A stretch of 64,000 nt of DNA, taken from Cognaticolwellia sediminilitoris (lineage in GTDB: Bacteria > Pseudomonadota > Gammaproteobacteria > Enterobacterales > Alteromonadaceae). Of the stretch, positions 1 through 8,949 are shown in pieces. Within the stretch, counting starts at the first letter, position 1, and every line of letters begins with the position of its first letter. Made by a program: the position numbers and the translations under genes. The stretch is from NCBI GenBank assembly GCA_002104535.1, contig NBOG01000001.1:218867-282866 (forward strand). The letters run 5' to 3'. The notes beneath the pieces were generated by a model, which did no database searches, was not told the DNA's origin, and was given only the letters and a program-made list of their open reading frames with translations.

Positions 1-1
1 A

Positions 2-313
2 TCAGAACGAAGCATTCCGGTTGCAGAGCGAATTGTAGGCACCGCTTTTATTTGGTCACCTTCAATGGAAGAAGAGCAATTGCTTGCTTTAGACTGGCAA
101 GAGCTTACTGATATGATTGTTTTAGGTAACGTGGAAAATATACACGGCAAACACGGACAAGTTTTACAATTAAGACCAAAAGGCGCTAACAGCCAAGCAA
201 AAACACAAGCATTTAATCGTCACGGTCAACCATTTATGACTTTGCCACGAGGCTTTTATCTCAAAACGAGTTTTACTCAAGCCTTGCTGAATAAGTATTT
301 AAGGATCAACTAG
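2..313 (+). CDS. mutH: DNA mismatch repair endonuclease MutH (3' part)
   Basis: MutH nicks the unmethylated strand at hemimethylated GATC sites when activated by MutS-MutL. Only the C-terminal ~103 residues lie in the window; the open frame runs in from the left edge, and the first internal ATG at 65 is not the true start. Residues such as [23 protein letters not shown] and the ALLNKYL tail match the end of E. coli MutH closely, including the short basic terminus used for MutL interaction. The catalytic Asp/Glu/Lys residues of the N-terminal half are outside the window. The gene ends with TAG at 311-313 and has no obvious terminator. Identity is firm; only completeness is unknown. Confidence 0.93.
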   Translation, partial: SERSIPVAERIVGTAFIWSPSMEEEQLLALDWQELTDMIVLGNVENIHGKHGQVLQLRPKGANSQAKTQAFNRHGQPFMTLPRGFYLKTSFTQALLNKYLRIN

Positions 314-429
314 TAAACAACTTTTTCCCAGCATTTATAACTGAAAATCGTAGGATAAAATCGTAGCTAAAAATTTCAATTTACGCTATAAATACAACAT
401 ATGATATTTGTTAGGTAATACTAATTTCC

Positions 430-1866
430 ATGAAGTTTGGTAATAAATTTGATCGTTACATAGCCGTTTTATTTTTCGTGACTATTGTCACGGTTATTTT
501 GACGTCTTATTTTACCCTCAAAGACATTATTAACAGTCATAATAAACAAGTACAAAGCGCTATTACCCCACTATTTTCGTTAATCACAAGTGAAATACTA
601 CGACCTTTAAACGTGGCAAATTTCATGGCTCACAACCAATTTATTATCGACTATGCCAGCAAAGATGAGATTGATAAGGAATTTATTGCGGATTACTTAA
701 GTAGAATCTCTAAATCATACAATATGTTAGCGTTTATCGCCTTAGAGAAGCATAACCTTATGCTCGACTCAAATTCCAAAGAAAGGTTATTAAATAGCAA
801 AGAAGCAGAGTGGTATCATCGCCTAAAAGATTTACCAGGTGAGCAGTTTAGTGATATAGGAAACAGTGAAGATCCACACTTATACTTCGATAATAAAATA
901 CGTAACAAAGACGGCGAGTTTATCGGTTTTACCGGCGTTGCCATCGACCTGAATTATTTCGCTAGCAAATTCAAAGAATACAGTGAGCGCTTTGGTTTTG
1001 AGTTGTTTTTTGTTGATAGCAATAACATCATCACCTTATCTTCTAATAGCATCATGAGATCTGAAAGCCATCACAGGAAAGATCTGATCACTAGACTCAG
1101 TGATTTACCTTGGCACCAATCACTAATCAAAAACAGTAAAGTTGACAAAAATTTAAGCTCTGAATTTGTCTACAATACCGAAGATGGCTTATTAATTTCT
1201 CAGATGCCAATTCAAGAATTAAATTGGCGTATGTTTATTGTGTCTCCACCTGCTGTTGAACAAAATGAGTATTGGAAAATATTTATCGGTCGATTTTTGC
1301 TGTTTTTCTTTATTGCGGTTATTTTTTACCTGGTACTTTTAAATAGCATTAGTTACTTAAAAAATCGCTTAATTACACATTCTGAAACTGATTACCTTAC
1401 GCAGTTACCTAATCGCAGTCATATACATTCCCGCTTTGATACCATAGCAAAAAATAACAAAAACCTTTGTGTGGTGTTAGCTGATATAGATAACTTTAAA
1501 AATATCAATGACACCTATGGCCATCTCGTTGGTGACGATGTGTTAAAGATAGTATCTGAGCAATTGTCTTACACATTACGTAAAATAGATGTAGTTGGCC
1601 GTTGGGGTGGAGAAGAATTCGTGATGTTGTTACCAGAAACATCAGCCGAACAAGCTCTTATTATAGTAGAGCGCATTAGAAATAATATTGCCGCTATATC
1701 TTTCCCTATTTCAACAACTAGCGGAACATTTACCACCACCATTAGCTTTGGTATATGTGAATTATCCCTAAAAGATAAAAACATTGAAGATTATATTGAA
1801 GGAGCTGACAAGGCTTTATATGAAGCTAAAAATAATGGTAGAAATCAAAGTGTTATTTTTAACTAA
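430..1866 (+). CDS. Membrane-bound diguanylate cyclase (dCache-type sensor, GGDEF)
   Basis: Predicted to make cyclic di-GMP from two GTP at the inner membrane. A membrane segment at about residues 10-28 and a second at 284-308 bracket a periplasmic region of roughly 250 residues that looks like a double-Cache ligand sensor (the FIGFTGVAIDL stretch is typical). The GGDEF domain begins near DYLTQLPNR (321); its active loop is GGEEF at 393-397, and the product-inhibition site RxxD is present (R384-D387), so it is probably active and feedback-inhibited. No EAL domain is present. It stands alone between mutH and a convergent gene; ATG at 430 is used. The ligand is unknown. Confidence 0.93.
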   Translation: MKFGNKFDRYIAVLFFVTIVTVILTSYFTLKDIINSHNKQVQSAITPLFSLITSEILRPLNVANFMAHNQFIIDYASKDEIDKEFIADYLSRISKSYNMLAFIALEKHNLMLDSNSKERLLNSKEAEWYHRLKDLPGEQFSDIGNSEDPHLYFDNKIRNKDGEFIGFTGVAIDLNYFASKFKEYSERFGFELFFVDSNNIITLSSNSIMRSESHHRKDLITRLSDLPWHQSLIKNSKVDKNLSSEFVYNTEDGLLISQMPIQELNWRMFIVSPPAVEQNEYWKIFIGRFLLFFFIAVIFYLVLLNSISYLKNRLITHSETDYLTQLPNRSHIHSRFDTIAKNNKNLCVVLADIDNFKNINDTYGHLVGDDVLKIVSEQLSYTLRKIDVVGRWGGEEFVMLLPETSAEQALIIVERIRNNIAAISFPISTTSGTFTTTISFGICELSLKDKNIEDYIEGADKALYEAKNNGRNQSVIFN

Positions 1867-1896
1867 TGCCCTTAAGTAAGCACATTTTTATTTAAA

Positions 1897-2799
1897 TCAC
1901 CCTTTACTATGTAATTTTACTGTTTGGCTGATACTAACGCTGTCGTTGCTCGCAATTGATTGCCACTGTGTATTAGCCGCTTCTAAACAAATAAACTCAT
2001 CTTCTCCAGCTTGATGGACATCAAGCATGCTTTTAGCCTCTTTACCTGGGTTCCATAAAACCCACTGTTGACAACCTTCACTACTCACCTCAATTTCTCG
2101 CTGCCATTTGTGATCAATAATAATCATGGTGTCACTATTATGATAAATACGATCAATGGGGCCTGCGCAGCTTTTTAATGCCGAAACATTATTGTTACTG
2201 TCGTTAATCGGTTGACCCAACTTGTCTTCAAATTTAAGGCCATTTAAGGCTGGGATGTCTGTTTGACTTGGCGCACTAACACAAAAATAGCTGTGTAATG
2301 CCCCCGTATATTCTACTGGTCGTGCAGAAAGGTTTTTCATAGTTAACGTTTGTTTAAATGATTCGCCAAACATTAACGTTTGCTTTAATTCAAATGCAGT
2401 TGGCCAGAATGGTGAAAGGTTTTCCCCCTCTAGTGATAACAATATTTCAACTCCAGACTGAGATATCTTTAAATCAGCCAGCTGCCATTGGCTTTGTCTA
2501 GCAAACCCATGATTACTGACTGAGCTGACTTCACCATTTGGCAATTTCACATTGCCACCAAACCAAGGCCAACAAATGGGAATTCCACCTCGAATAGCTT
2601 TGCCTGCGCTAAATTGACTATCGTCACTAAGCCAAAATACTGCTTGCTGGTCAATAGGTTGCCAACTGAGTACTTGCCCACCATATAAGCTAACCGACCC
2701 CTGTCCTGTTGTATGCTTAAATCGTAAGGCTTGTAGCCCATTAGCAAGTTCATACTGCTCAACTTTACCGAATTCATTTTCTAATAATATTTTAAACAT
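1897..2799 (-). CDS. D-hexose-6-phosphate mutarotase (YeaD-like)
   Basis: Aldose-1-epimerase-superfamily enzyme of 300 aa, the usual length for this group, expected to interconvert alpha and beta anomers of hexose-6-phosphates in the cytoplasm. The family signature GGIPICWPWFG (71-81) and SNHGFAR with probable catalytic His97 are clear, and the acidic region near EDEFICLEAAN (about 265) carries the expected Glu. There is no signal peptide. It is convergent with the upstream cyclase gene (30-bp gap) and has no sugar-metabolism neighbours here. An aldose 1-epimerase with another substrate is the main alternative. Confidence 0.9.
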   Translation of the reverse strand: MFKILLENEFGKVEQYELANGLQALRFKHTTGQGSVSLYGGQVLSWQPIDQQAVFWLSDDSQFSAGKAIRGGIPICWPWFGGNVKLPNGEVSSVSNHGFARQSQWQLADLKISQSGVEILLSLEGENLSPFWPTAFELKQTLMFGESFKQTLTMKNLSARPVEYTGALHSYFCVSAPSQTDIPALNGLKFEDKLGQPINDSNNNVSALKSCAGPIDRIYHNSDTMIIIDHKWQREIEVSSEGCQQWVLWNPGKEAKSMLDVHQAGEDEFICLEAANTQWQSIASNDSVSISQTVKLHSKG

Positions 2800-2931
2800 T
2801 TAGTTAACTCTTTCCTAACAATAGAACTTGCGATAGTGCATCGAAAAATTTCATATCCAGTTTACAATATTTTAGGTAATAAAAACCTTGGATGAAAGCA
2901 TTAAAGTTTACGCCACTTTAATCATACAAAT

Positions 2932-2957
2932 AAAAAAGCCACGTAAAAACGTGGCTT
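2932..2957 (-). terminator. Intrinsic terminator after the amidohydrolase pair
   Basis: On the minus strand a perfect 9-bp stem AAGCCACGT/ACGTGGCTT with a 4-nt T loop is followed by a T run. It lies about 30 bp past the stop codon of the amidohydrolase-like gene ending at 2988. Confidence 0.85.
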
Positions 2958-2987
2958 GGTAAACTTATAGCTTTTGAAGTTTTACCC

Positions 2988-4250
2988 TTATTTGATATAG
3001 CCTTTAGGCATATCACTTTTCGTGTTGTAGCGGTCACGCAATGCATCTTGGCGACTTTCAGTTGAATACTCTTTACCTGAAATCCACATTTTGCTTACTT
3101 TTGAGCTTAATTCGAATGGGTCAGCACTCCATAAAACTAAATCAGCAGTTTTACCGACCGCAATTTTACCACTATCAAGGTTAAAGGCTTCAGCAACATT
3201 GGCGGTAACTGATGCTAACGCGGCTTCAGGCGTTAAACCATTGGCAATAGCATTACCTGCATCGAAACGAAGTTGATAAAGATTATGAGTATCCCCACTA
3301 ACTGTTAGCGCTACAATTACGCCAGCTTGGCTTAACTTTCCAGCATTTTCAAGCGAGGCATGCAAAGAATCAAAACTACCCGGTAAGTTCTCTAGTGCCG
3401 CCATAACAACCGGCACTTTTGCTTCGGCTATTTTGTCAGCAATTAACACTGCATCGGCAGCACCTACTAACACAAGATCTAATGAGAATTCTGCTTTAAG
3501 CTTTAACAATGCCAGTAAATCAGTTGCACGGTCAGCATAAGCCACTAGCGCTTTTTCACCACTTAGCAAAGCATTAATCACTTGGTCTTCACGACTCGGC
3601 TCTTTTGCTTCTTTTTTATCTTTCTTGTCTTTCGTTTTAGCTTTAGCTAACGCTTTAGTTGCATCTTCAAGTTGCTCATGAAGTTTTTGCAATGACAAAG
3701 CACGAGAGCCCTTGCTTTTAGCACCTAAATCAATAATGACGTTATGATTGCTTACGCGCACACTATCAAATTCTCCAGACAAGTCTGCAACAAAAGTTTG
3801 ACCTTTAAACATATCGTCACCACCACGTGGGACAACAACATTGCTGGTAATGCCACCCTTACGGCTATAAGCAATAGCGCTAGAACGAGGGTTAAAAGCT
3901 AAACTAGCATCGAAGGTTATATCTGCTTTTTTGTCACCCGCATCTCGGCTACGAGACACTGCGCTAACTTCAACTAAGCCCAATTGATTCATCGAACCAA
4001 TAAAGCCAGGAGTTAAGATTTTACCTTCAGCGTCGATAGTAACATCAGCATTAACAGTTTCTGGGTTAATAGCGATAACTTTACCGTTTTCAATAACAAC
4101 GGTGGCATTTTCAAGCACACCTTGCGCTGTAACTGTGTGTACTGTTGCATTAGTAATTGCAAAGCTTTCAGCAAAACTAGCTGAAGAAGTCGCTAGTGCC
4201 AAAGCAATCAGCGATGATTTAAATAATTTTAAATGCTGCATTTTTTTCAC
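2988..4250 (-). CDS. Secreted amidohydrolase-like protein, probably lacking the metal centre
   Basis: A 420-aa protein with a signal peptide (cleavage near SASFA/ES, about residue 27). It has the N-terminal beta-sandwich and C-terminal half of the amidohydrolase superfamily (EGKILTPGFIG, then LDSGKIAVGKTADLVLW). However, the HxH motif that should follow the GFI/GFID strand is replaced by GSMNQLG, and I cannot find the usual downstream His pair or metal Asp; the corresponding stretch reads VALTVSGDTHNLYQ. A Lys-rich segment (DKKDKKEAK, about 203-212) interrupts the barrel. It starts 1 bp after the stop of the upstream active-type paralogue, so the two are co-translated and may form a complex. 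Substrate unknown. Confidence 0.85.
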   Translation of the reverse strand: MKKMQHLKLFKSSLIALALATSSASFAESFAITNATVHTVTAQGVLENATVVIENGKVIAINPETVNADVTIDAEGKILTPGFIGSMNQLGLVEVSAVSRSRDAGDKKADITFDASLAFNPRSSAIAYSRKGGITSNVVVPRGGDDMFKGQTFVADLSGEFDSVRVSNHNVIIDLGAKSKGSRALSLQKLHEQLEDATKALAKAKTKDKKDKKEAKEPSREDQVINALLSGEKALVAYADRATDLLALLKLKAEFSLDLVLVGAADAVLIADKIAEAKVPVVMAALENLPGSFDSLHASLENAGKLSQAGVIVALTVSGDTHNLYQLRFDAGNAIANGLTPEAALASVTANVAEAFNLDSGKIAVGKTADLVLWSADPFELSSKVSKMWISGKEYSTESRQDALRDRYNTKSDMPKGYIK

Positions 4251-4251
4251 C

Positions 4252-5634
4252 TTACCTTTGACCTAACAAGAAATCACTTTTCGCTTGATATTTTTCATCA
4301 AAACGATCATAAACTTTCGCACCATCAACAAACACTTGCTCAGCTTTTGCATAAACACTAAATGGGTTTTGATTCCAAATAACGACATCTGCATTTTTAC
4401 CAGATTCCAAGCTACCTGTTTTCTCAGCTACACCTAAAGACTTAGCAGCATTTGATGTGATCCATGTAATTGCTAATTCAGGGGCTATATCAAAACCATT
4501 TTCGTTGGCTCGGTACATAACCTTGCCTGCTTCTTGGTTTAAGCGCTGAATAGTAGTAGCTGAATCTGAATGTACAACAGCACAAGAATTCTTAACCGCA
4601 TCTACAATCGCAACATTTTCGTGCACCATATCGTAGGCTTCCATTTTGAAGCCCCACCAATCTGGCCACATTGCTGCACAGTTACCATTTTCAGCTAGTG
4701 TATCGGCAATTTTATATGCTTCAATGGCATGATGGAATGTACCAGACTTATAATTAAATTCTTTACCTAGGTCGATCATCATCGCCATTTCTTCTGCTTT
4801 GTAGCAATGGTTATGAATTAATATGTCGCCATCTAACACGCCTTTTAAAGTGTCTAGCTCGATATCACGAACCGGCGCAACAGGATTTTTACCTGCAGCA
4901 TAGTCACTTTCATACTTTTCCCAAGCACGTTTATATTCTGTGGCTTCAGCCCAAGCCATTCTATAGCCTGCCATATTGCCCATACGTGTTGATGGTAATA
5001 TTTTGCGACTGCCGTAAACACGTTTTGGATTTTCACCACAAGCCATTTTTAAGCCATATGGTGCTTCTGGAAACTTCATACCTTGCATAGTGTGACTTGG
5101 TACGTTACGTAAAGTTACCCCTCTACCACCAAATAAATTGGCTGAGCCTGGTAAAATTTGTAATGTAGTAATACCGCCAGCTCGGGCAGCTTCAAAACCT
5201 GGGTCTTGTGGCCATATACTATGCTCAGCCCAAACTTCAGAAGTATTTGGTGAACTCATTTCATTACCATCAGAATGAGATTCTACTGACGGACTTGGAT
5301 AAACACCTAAATGTGAATGCACATCAATAATACCCGGAGTAATCCACTTACCATCGGCATCAATCACAACGGCATCACCGGCAGTTAAATCTTTGCCAAT
5401 TTTTTCTATTTTACCATCGACCATTAATACGTCGGCATTATCCATACGACTGCCAGTACCTGTTAATACCGTTGCATTTTTTATTAATGTAGTTTGCAAA
5501 GGTAGTGCTTTATAAGTACTTGGGTATGGGTTTTTATTAATTACTACTTTTTCGTCCTGCTGTTCACTTTGCAAACAGCCAGTTAAGGCAACAGAGAGTG
5601 CTGCCATAACTAACGATGGGAGAAATTTTTTCAT
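4252..5634 (-). CDS. Lipoprotein amidohydrolase (imidazolonepropionase-like family)
   Basis: A 460-aa amidohydrolase with a lipoprotein signal (ALTGC lipobox, Cys20), so probably membrane-anchored in the periplasm. Metal ligands expected of the family are visible: HSH in IIDVHSHLG, HNH (HNHCYKAEE), HH in TFHHAIEAYK, and the Asp in HSDSATTIQ. The C-terminal SGKNADVVIW completes the composite beta-sandwich. Such proteins hydrolyse amide or peptide-like bonds (imidazolones, acyl-dipeptides); the substrate cannot be read from the sequence. It is first in a two-gene unit with the degenerate paralogue directly downstream. Confidence 0.9.
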   Translation of the reverse strand: MKKFLPSLVMAALSVALTGCLQSEQQDEKVVINKNPYPSTYKALPLQTTLIKNATVLTGTGSRMDNADVLMVDGKIEKIGKDLTAGDAVVIDADGKWITPGIIDVHSHLGVYPSPSVESHSDGNEMSSPNTSEVWAEHSIWPQDPGFEAARAGGITTLQILPGSANLFGGRGVTLRNVPSHTMQGMKFPEAPYGLKMACGENPKRVYGSRKILPSTRMGNMAGYRMAWAEATEYKRAWEKYESDYAAGKNPVAPVRDIELDTLKGVLDGDILIHNHCYKAEEMAMMIDLGKEFNYKSGTFHHAIEAYKIADTLAENGNCAAMWPDWWGFKMEAYDMVHENVAIVDAVKNSCAVVHSDSATTIQRLNQEAGKVMYRANENGFDIAPELAITWITSNAAKSLGVAEKTGSLESGKNADVVIWNQNPFSVYAKAEQVFVDGAKVYDRFDEKYQAKSDFLLGQR

Positions 5635-5833
5635 AAAAATATTCCTGTGTTATACATTGCAGAAAAACATTATGTTATTCAGTCAAATTTGTATGTGCAT
5701 CTTATTATAGTTAGTAACAATATTATGAATTGCCTTTGACAACAAGGTAGACATCAGGAGGAGTTAGGTAATTGCGTTGAACGGTCAACTATCTGCGACA
5801 AATGTAATTAGATAACTTTATTGAGATTGTAGA

Positions 5834-6139
5834 TTAAAGTTCAAAATCACCGAAGTCTATATCACGAGTGTTTTCGATGTGGATTTTACTAGGAGAATCA
5901 AGCAAAGAAGCTTGTTTATTTTCAACAGTGACTTCTGCTACTTTCACTTTTGCGGGTTGAGTTTTACGCTTTTTGCGCTGCTGACAACGCTTGATGACTT
6001 TTTGACGCGCGTTAGAATCAAGTGATATCCAATCTAAGCGTTCGTCTCGGGTACGAAAGCAACCTGAGCATTGGCCTTTGTCATCAGACTGACAAATACC
6101 AATACACGGACTAGGGACATCAAAAAATTCTAACTGCAT
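5834..6139 (-). CDS. DUF1289 domain protein (YdhL-like)
   Basis: Small 101-aa cytoplasmic protein. The N-terminal half has the DUF1289 pattern with four cysteines (PSPCIGICQ, then CSGCFRT) followed by RDERLDWISL, suggesting a small metal or Fe-S binding fold. After a basic patch (QQRKKRKTQ) comes a tail of about 40 residues that looks unstructured. Biochemical function of the family is not established. It stands alone, 200 bp from the amidohydrolase start and 88 bp before the SulP stop. Confidence 0.88.
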   Translation of the reverse strand: MQLEFFDVPSPCIGICQSDDKGQCSGCFRTRDERLDWISLDSNARQKVIKRCQQRKKRKTQPAKVKVAEVTVENKQASLLDSPSKIHIENTRDIDFGDFEL

Positions 6140-6176
6140 CTGATCATTCTTTGTTTAAATTGAATTAAGTAAAGCC

Positions 6177-6208
6177 ATTGGGTATAGCCCTTTAAGTATA
6201 TACCCAAT
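6177..6208. repeat. Perfect 10-bp inverted repeat downstream of the SulP gene
   Basis: ATTGGGTATA and TATACCCAAT are separated by 12 nt. There is no T run on either strand, so it is not a standard intrinsic terminator, though it could act as one with help or as an mRNA 3' stabiliser. Confidence 0.6.
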
Positions 6209-6226
6209 TCAAACTTAGTTAGGAGT

Positions 6227-7783
6227 TTAACCCAATTTATCACTGGCGATGTGGTAATCAGGGTCTTCAATGACATTGATTTCAACTAAGCTACCAGCTT
6301 TAGTTAGCAACTGAGTACATTCTTTGCTTAAATGTTTCAAATGCATTTGCTTACCACGACTAATATAGCGCTCAGCTAAAGTATCAATCGCTTCAATCGC
6401 TGAGTGATCAGCTACTCGTGAATTTTTAAATTCAACAATAACGTCATCACTATCGTTTTCCATATCAAATTGCTCTAAAAAGCTCGACACTGAACCAAAA
6501 AACAATGGCCCATTAACGTCATAAACTGTTGAACCTTGAGCGTTTATTGAACGGTGAACGATGACATGTTTGGCATGTTCCCAAGCAAATACTAATGCTG
6601 AAACGATAACACCAACAACTACCGCAATCGCTAAATCAGTAGCGACAGTGACCGCTGAAACTAAAATAATAACAAAGGCATCAGCTTTTGGCACTTTGCC
6701 TAAAATTCTAATACTCGACCATTCAAAAGTACCAATAACAACTATAAACATAACACCCACAAGCGCGGCAAGTGGAATTTGCTCAATTAAACCTGAGGCA
6801 AATAATATAAAACCGAGCAAAGCAAGTGCTGCAGTAACGCCCGACATGCGACCTCTACCACCAGAATTTACATTGATCATTGATTGGCCGATCATCGCAC
6901 AACCACCCATACCACCAAAGAATCCAGTAACAGTATTAGCCGCACCTTGAGCGATACATTCTTTATTACCTTTACCGCGAGTACCGGTTAATTCATCTAT
7001 CAACGTTAATGTTAATAATGATTCTATTAAACCAATAGCAGCAAGAATAAGCGCGAAAGGTAAAATAACTTGCAGTGTTTCAAAATTAAATGGCACGCTA
7101 GGAATACTAAATTGCGGTAAGCCGCCAGCAATTGACGCCGCAGGATCGTTAGTCATATCACGTACAAAATCAACCACTGTACGTGCGTCTAAATTAAGGC
7201 TTTGAACAAGTAAAGTGACAACAACAATAGCAACAAGTGAAGATGGTACCGCTTTGGTCAATTTTGGTAAAAAGTGGATAATCGCCATAGTTAACACGAT
7301 TAAACCAACCATTGTCATCATCTGGCTGCCTTGCATCCAAGCTAGAACTCCATTTTCATCAGTAACTTTAAATTGCCCCAACTGGGCAAGAAATATCACA
7401 ATAGCGAGACCATTAACGAAACCAAGCATTACAGGATGGGGCACTAACCTGATAAATTTACCCAATTTGAATAACCCAGCTAAAATTTGCAGTAACCCAG
7501 TTAATACTACAGTGGCGAATAGATATTCAACGCCATGAATGGCAACTAAACTCACCATAACAACAGCCATAGCGCCAGTAGCACCAGAGATCATGCCTGG
7601 ACGACCACCAAATATAGAGGTAATTAAGCCAACCATGAAAGCGGCATATAAGCCTACTAAGGGTTCAACACCCGCAACAAAAGCGAATGCAACAGCTTCA
7701 GGCACTAATGCTAACGCCACTGTTATGCCCGACAGGACATCATTTTTTAAATTTGCCGCTTTACTGGCGTGTAATTCAAACAT
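6227..7783 (-). CDS. SulP-family inorganic anion transporter with STAS domain
   Basis: A 518-aa inner-membrane transporter. The N-terminal ~400 residues are strongly hydrophobic with the SulP layout ([20 protein letters not shown] at the start, [20 protein letters not shown] in the middle), and the C-terminal ~100 residues form a STAS domain ([21 protein letters not shown]). Members carry sulfate, bicarbonate or other anions, often with Na+ or H+; a marine bacterium could use it for bicarbonate, but this cannot be settled from sequence. It is monocistronic with its own strong promoter about 150 bp upstream. Start is the ATG at 7783, followed directly by the amphipathic N-terminus. Confidence 0.92.
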   Translation of the reverse strand: MFELHASKAANLKNDVLSGITVALALVPEAVAFAFVAGVEPLVGLYAAFMVGLITSIFGGRPGMISGATGAMAVVMVSLVAIHGVEYLFATVVLTGLLQILAGLFKLGKFIRLVPHPVMLGFVNGLAIVIFLAQLGQFKVTDENGVLAWMQGSQMMTMVGLIVLTMAIIHFLPKLTKAVPSSLVAIVVVTLLVQSLNLDARTVVDFVRDMTNDPAASIAGGLPQFSIPSVPFNFETLQVILPFALILAAIGLIESLLTLTLIDELTGTRGKGNKECIAQGAANTVTGFFGGMGGCAMIGQSMINVNSGGRGRMSGVTAALALLGFILFASGLIEQIPLAALVGVMFIVVIGTFEWSSIRILGKVPKADAFVIILVSAVTVATDLAIAVVVGVIVSALVFAWEHAKHVIVHRSINAQGSTVYDVNGPLFFGSVSSFLEQFDMENDSDDVIVEFKNSRVADHSAIEAIDTLAERYISRGKQMHLKHLSKECTQLLTKAGSLVEINVIEDPDYHIASDKLG

Positions 7784-7865
7784 TATTTTCTCTACTTTGA
7801 TTAGAACATGAGATACACAAGCGTTCGAAATGACCCGCTCGTATTGAAATATTTTTTGTTTTATA

Positions 7866-7917
7866 CCCGAAATGCCTTAAGGATAAGCAATCTGAACGCA
7901 AATCGTTATCTTTCGGG
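7866..7917 (-). promoter_or_regulatory. Possible structured 5' leader of the SulP transporter mRNA
   Basis: Between the strong promoter and the SulP start, the predicted transcript contains CCCGAAA (7 bp) pairing with TTTCGGG, and just inside it GATAA pairing with TTATC, giving a long-range two-layer stem. Together with a leader of about 145 nt this could be a regulatory element. I do not recognise it as a known riboswitch class, and no terminator is visible. Confidence 0.35.
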
Positions 7918-7933
7918 GCTTGAAGGCGGCAGA

Positions 7934-7962
7934 ATACTATAGATAAACCAGTGAAAAGTCAA
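7934..7962 (-). promoter_or_regulatory. Strong sigma70-type promoter for the SulP gene
   Basis: On the minus strand TTGACT (7957-7962) and TAGTAT (7934-7939) are separated by exactly 17 bp, with an expected start near 7927. Both hexamers are close to consensus. Orientation points only to the SulP gene, leaving a leader of about 145 nt. Confidence 0.7.
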
Positions 7963-8038
7963 TATTTGCTCATAAATACACCAAGGTTTTCAAGTAAATA
8001 TGAACGTATAAAATCTTTCGTTTTCTGTTTAGATAAAA

Positions 8039-8713
8039 CTAATTACGATTAATAATTGACTCTCGTTCACTTAAAAAAGCTTTAATTTCATCACGAGATC
8101 CTAAGATATGCTGCTTCAGTAATGCAACTGCTTTTTCAACATCACGGGCTTTACACAAGGCTAAAATTTCATTGTGCTCAGATTCTGCTTTCGAAATACC
8201 GCCAGCCCAGAGTAAATGCATGCGAATGTAACGATCAGCATTCTTATTGAGGCTGTTCACCAACTCTTGTGTTTGGGGCCTTTCAGCACGAGAATATAAA
8301 CAGTTATGATAATCAGAATTAAGTTCACTCCAAGTATTAGCTGCATTCTCTTTACCTAACGCAGTATCAAGCTTTTTAAGTAATTCGGTCGCTTCTTCGA
8401 GTTTTTCACTGCTCAGTCGTGGTAATGAGTTTGCTAATAGATCAGCTTCAAGCATTGCACGCAGTTCAAATAATTCATCAACTTGATCAGCATTTAGCTC
8501 TGTCGCCGTTGCTCCTTTATGAGGTTCAAAGGCGACTAACCCTTCGCCTTCAAGTTGAAGTAGTGCTTCTCTAACAGGAATGCGACTAACATTTAACTCA
8601 CTCGCTAGTGCTGCTTGTCTTAAAGGCTGCCCTGCTTTTATCTCACCACTTAATATTTTTTCTCTAAGTGTTTCAACAACTAACTGAGTTCTAGTTTTGT
8701 ATACAATACTCAT
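8039..8713 (-). CDS. GntR-family transcriptional regulator (FCD/FadR subfamily)
   Basis: A 224-aa regulator. The N-terminal winged helix (residues 10-75; LREKILSGEIKAGQPL, VSRIPVREALLQLEGEGLV) is typical GntR, and the all-helical C-terminal FCD domain (80-210) has the expected ELFELRAMLEADL start and metal-type His (DYHNCLYS). FCD regulators usually bind an organic acid or a metal-chelated ligand and repress nearby catabolic genes. The only near gene in line is the SulP transporter downstream, which has its own promoter, so the regulated target is not evident. Confidence 0.9.
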   Translation of the reverse strand: MSIVYKTRTQLVVETLREKILSGEIKAGQPLRQAALASELNVSRIPVREALLQLEGEGLVAFEPHKGATATELNADQVDELFELRAMLEADLLANSLPRLSSEKLEEATELLKKLDTALGKENAANTWSELNSDYHNCLYSRAERPQTQELVNSLNKNADRYIRMHLLWAGGISKAESEHNEILALCKARDVEKAVALLKQHILGSRDEIKAFLSERESIINRN

Positions 8714-8949
8714 ATCGGGCTTCCTAAAATAGTTAACGCTATTATAGGGATCCTAGCGATAAACACAAAAACATTAGGTCAATAACTTACATTTTTGTAA
8801 TAAATTACAACAATGTTGATAAATTTACTGTCGACATACTTAGCTTAGTTGCTTTAATAGAATAAGGCAGGAAATTCACTCGTGGAAGTATTTGTTAGGT
8901 ATACAAGAATAGTGAAATAAGTCATTTCAAAGAGGATATCCCCCCTTAC

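Noticed and set aside
6561..7811. Three open frames opposite the SulP gene
   Set aside because: They are antisense to a strongly conserved transporter and show low-complexity Thr/Pro/Ala composition typical of shadow frames.
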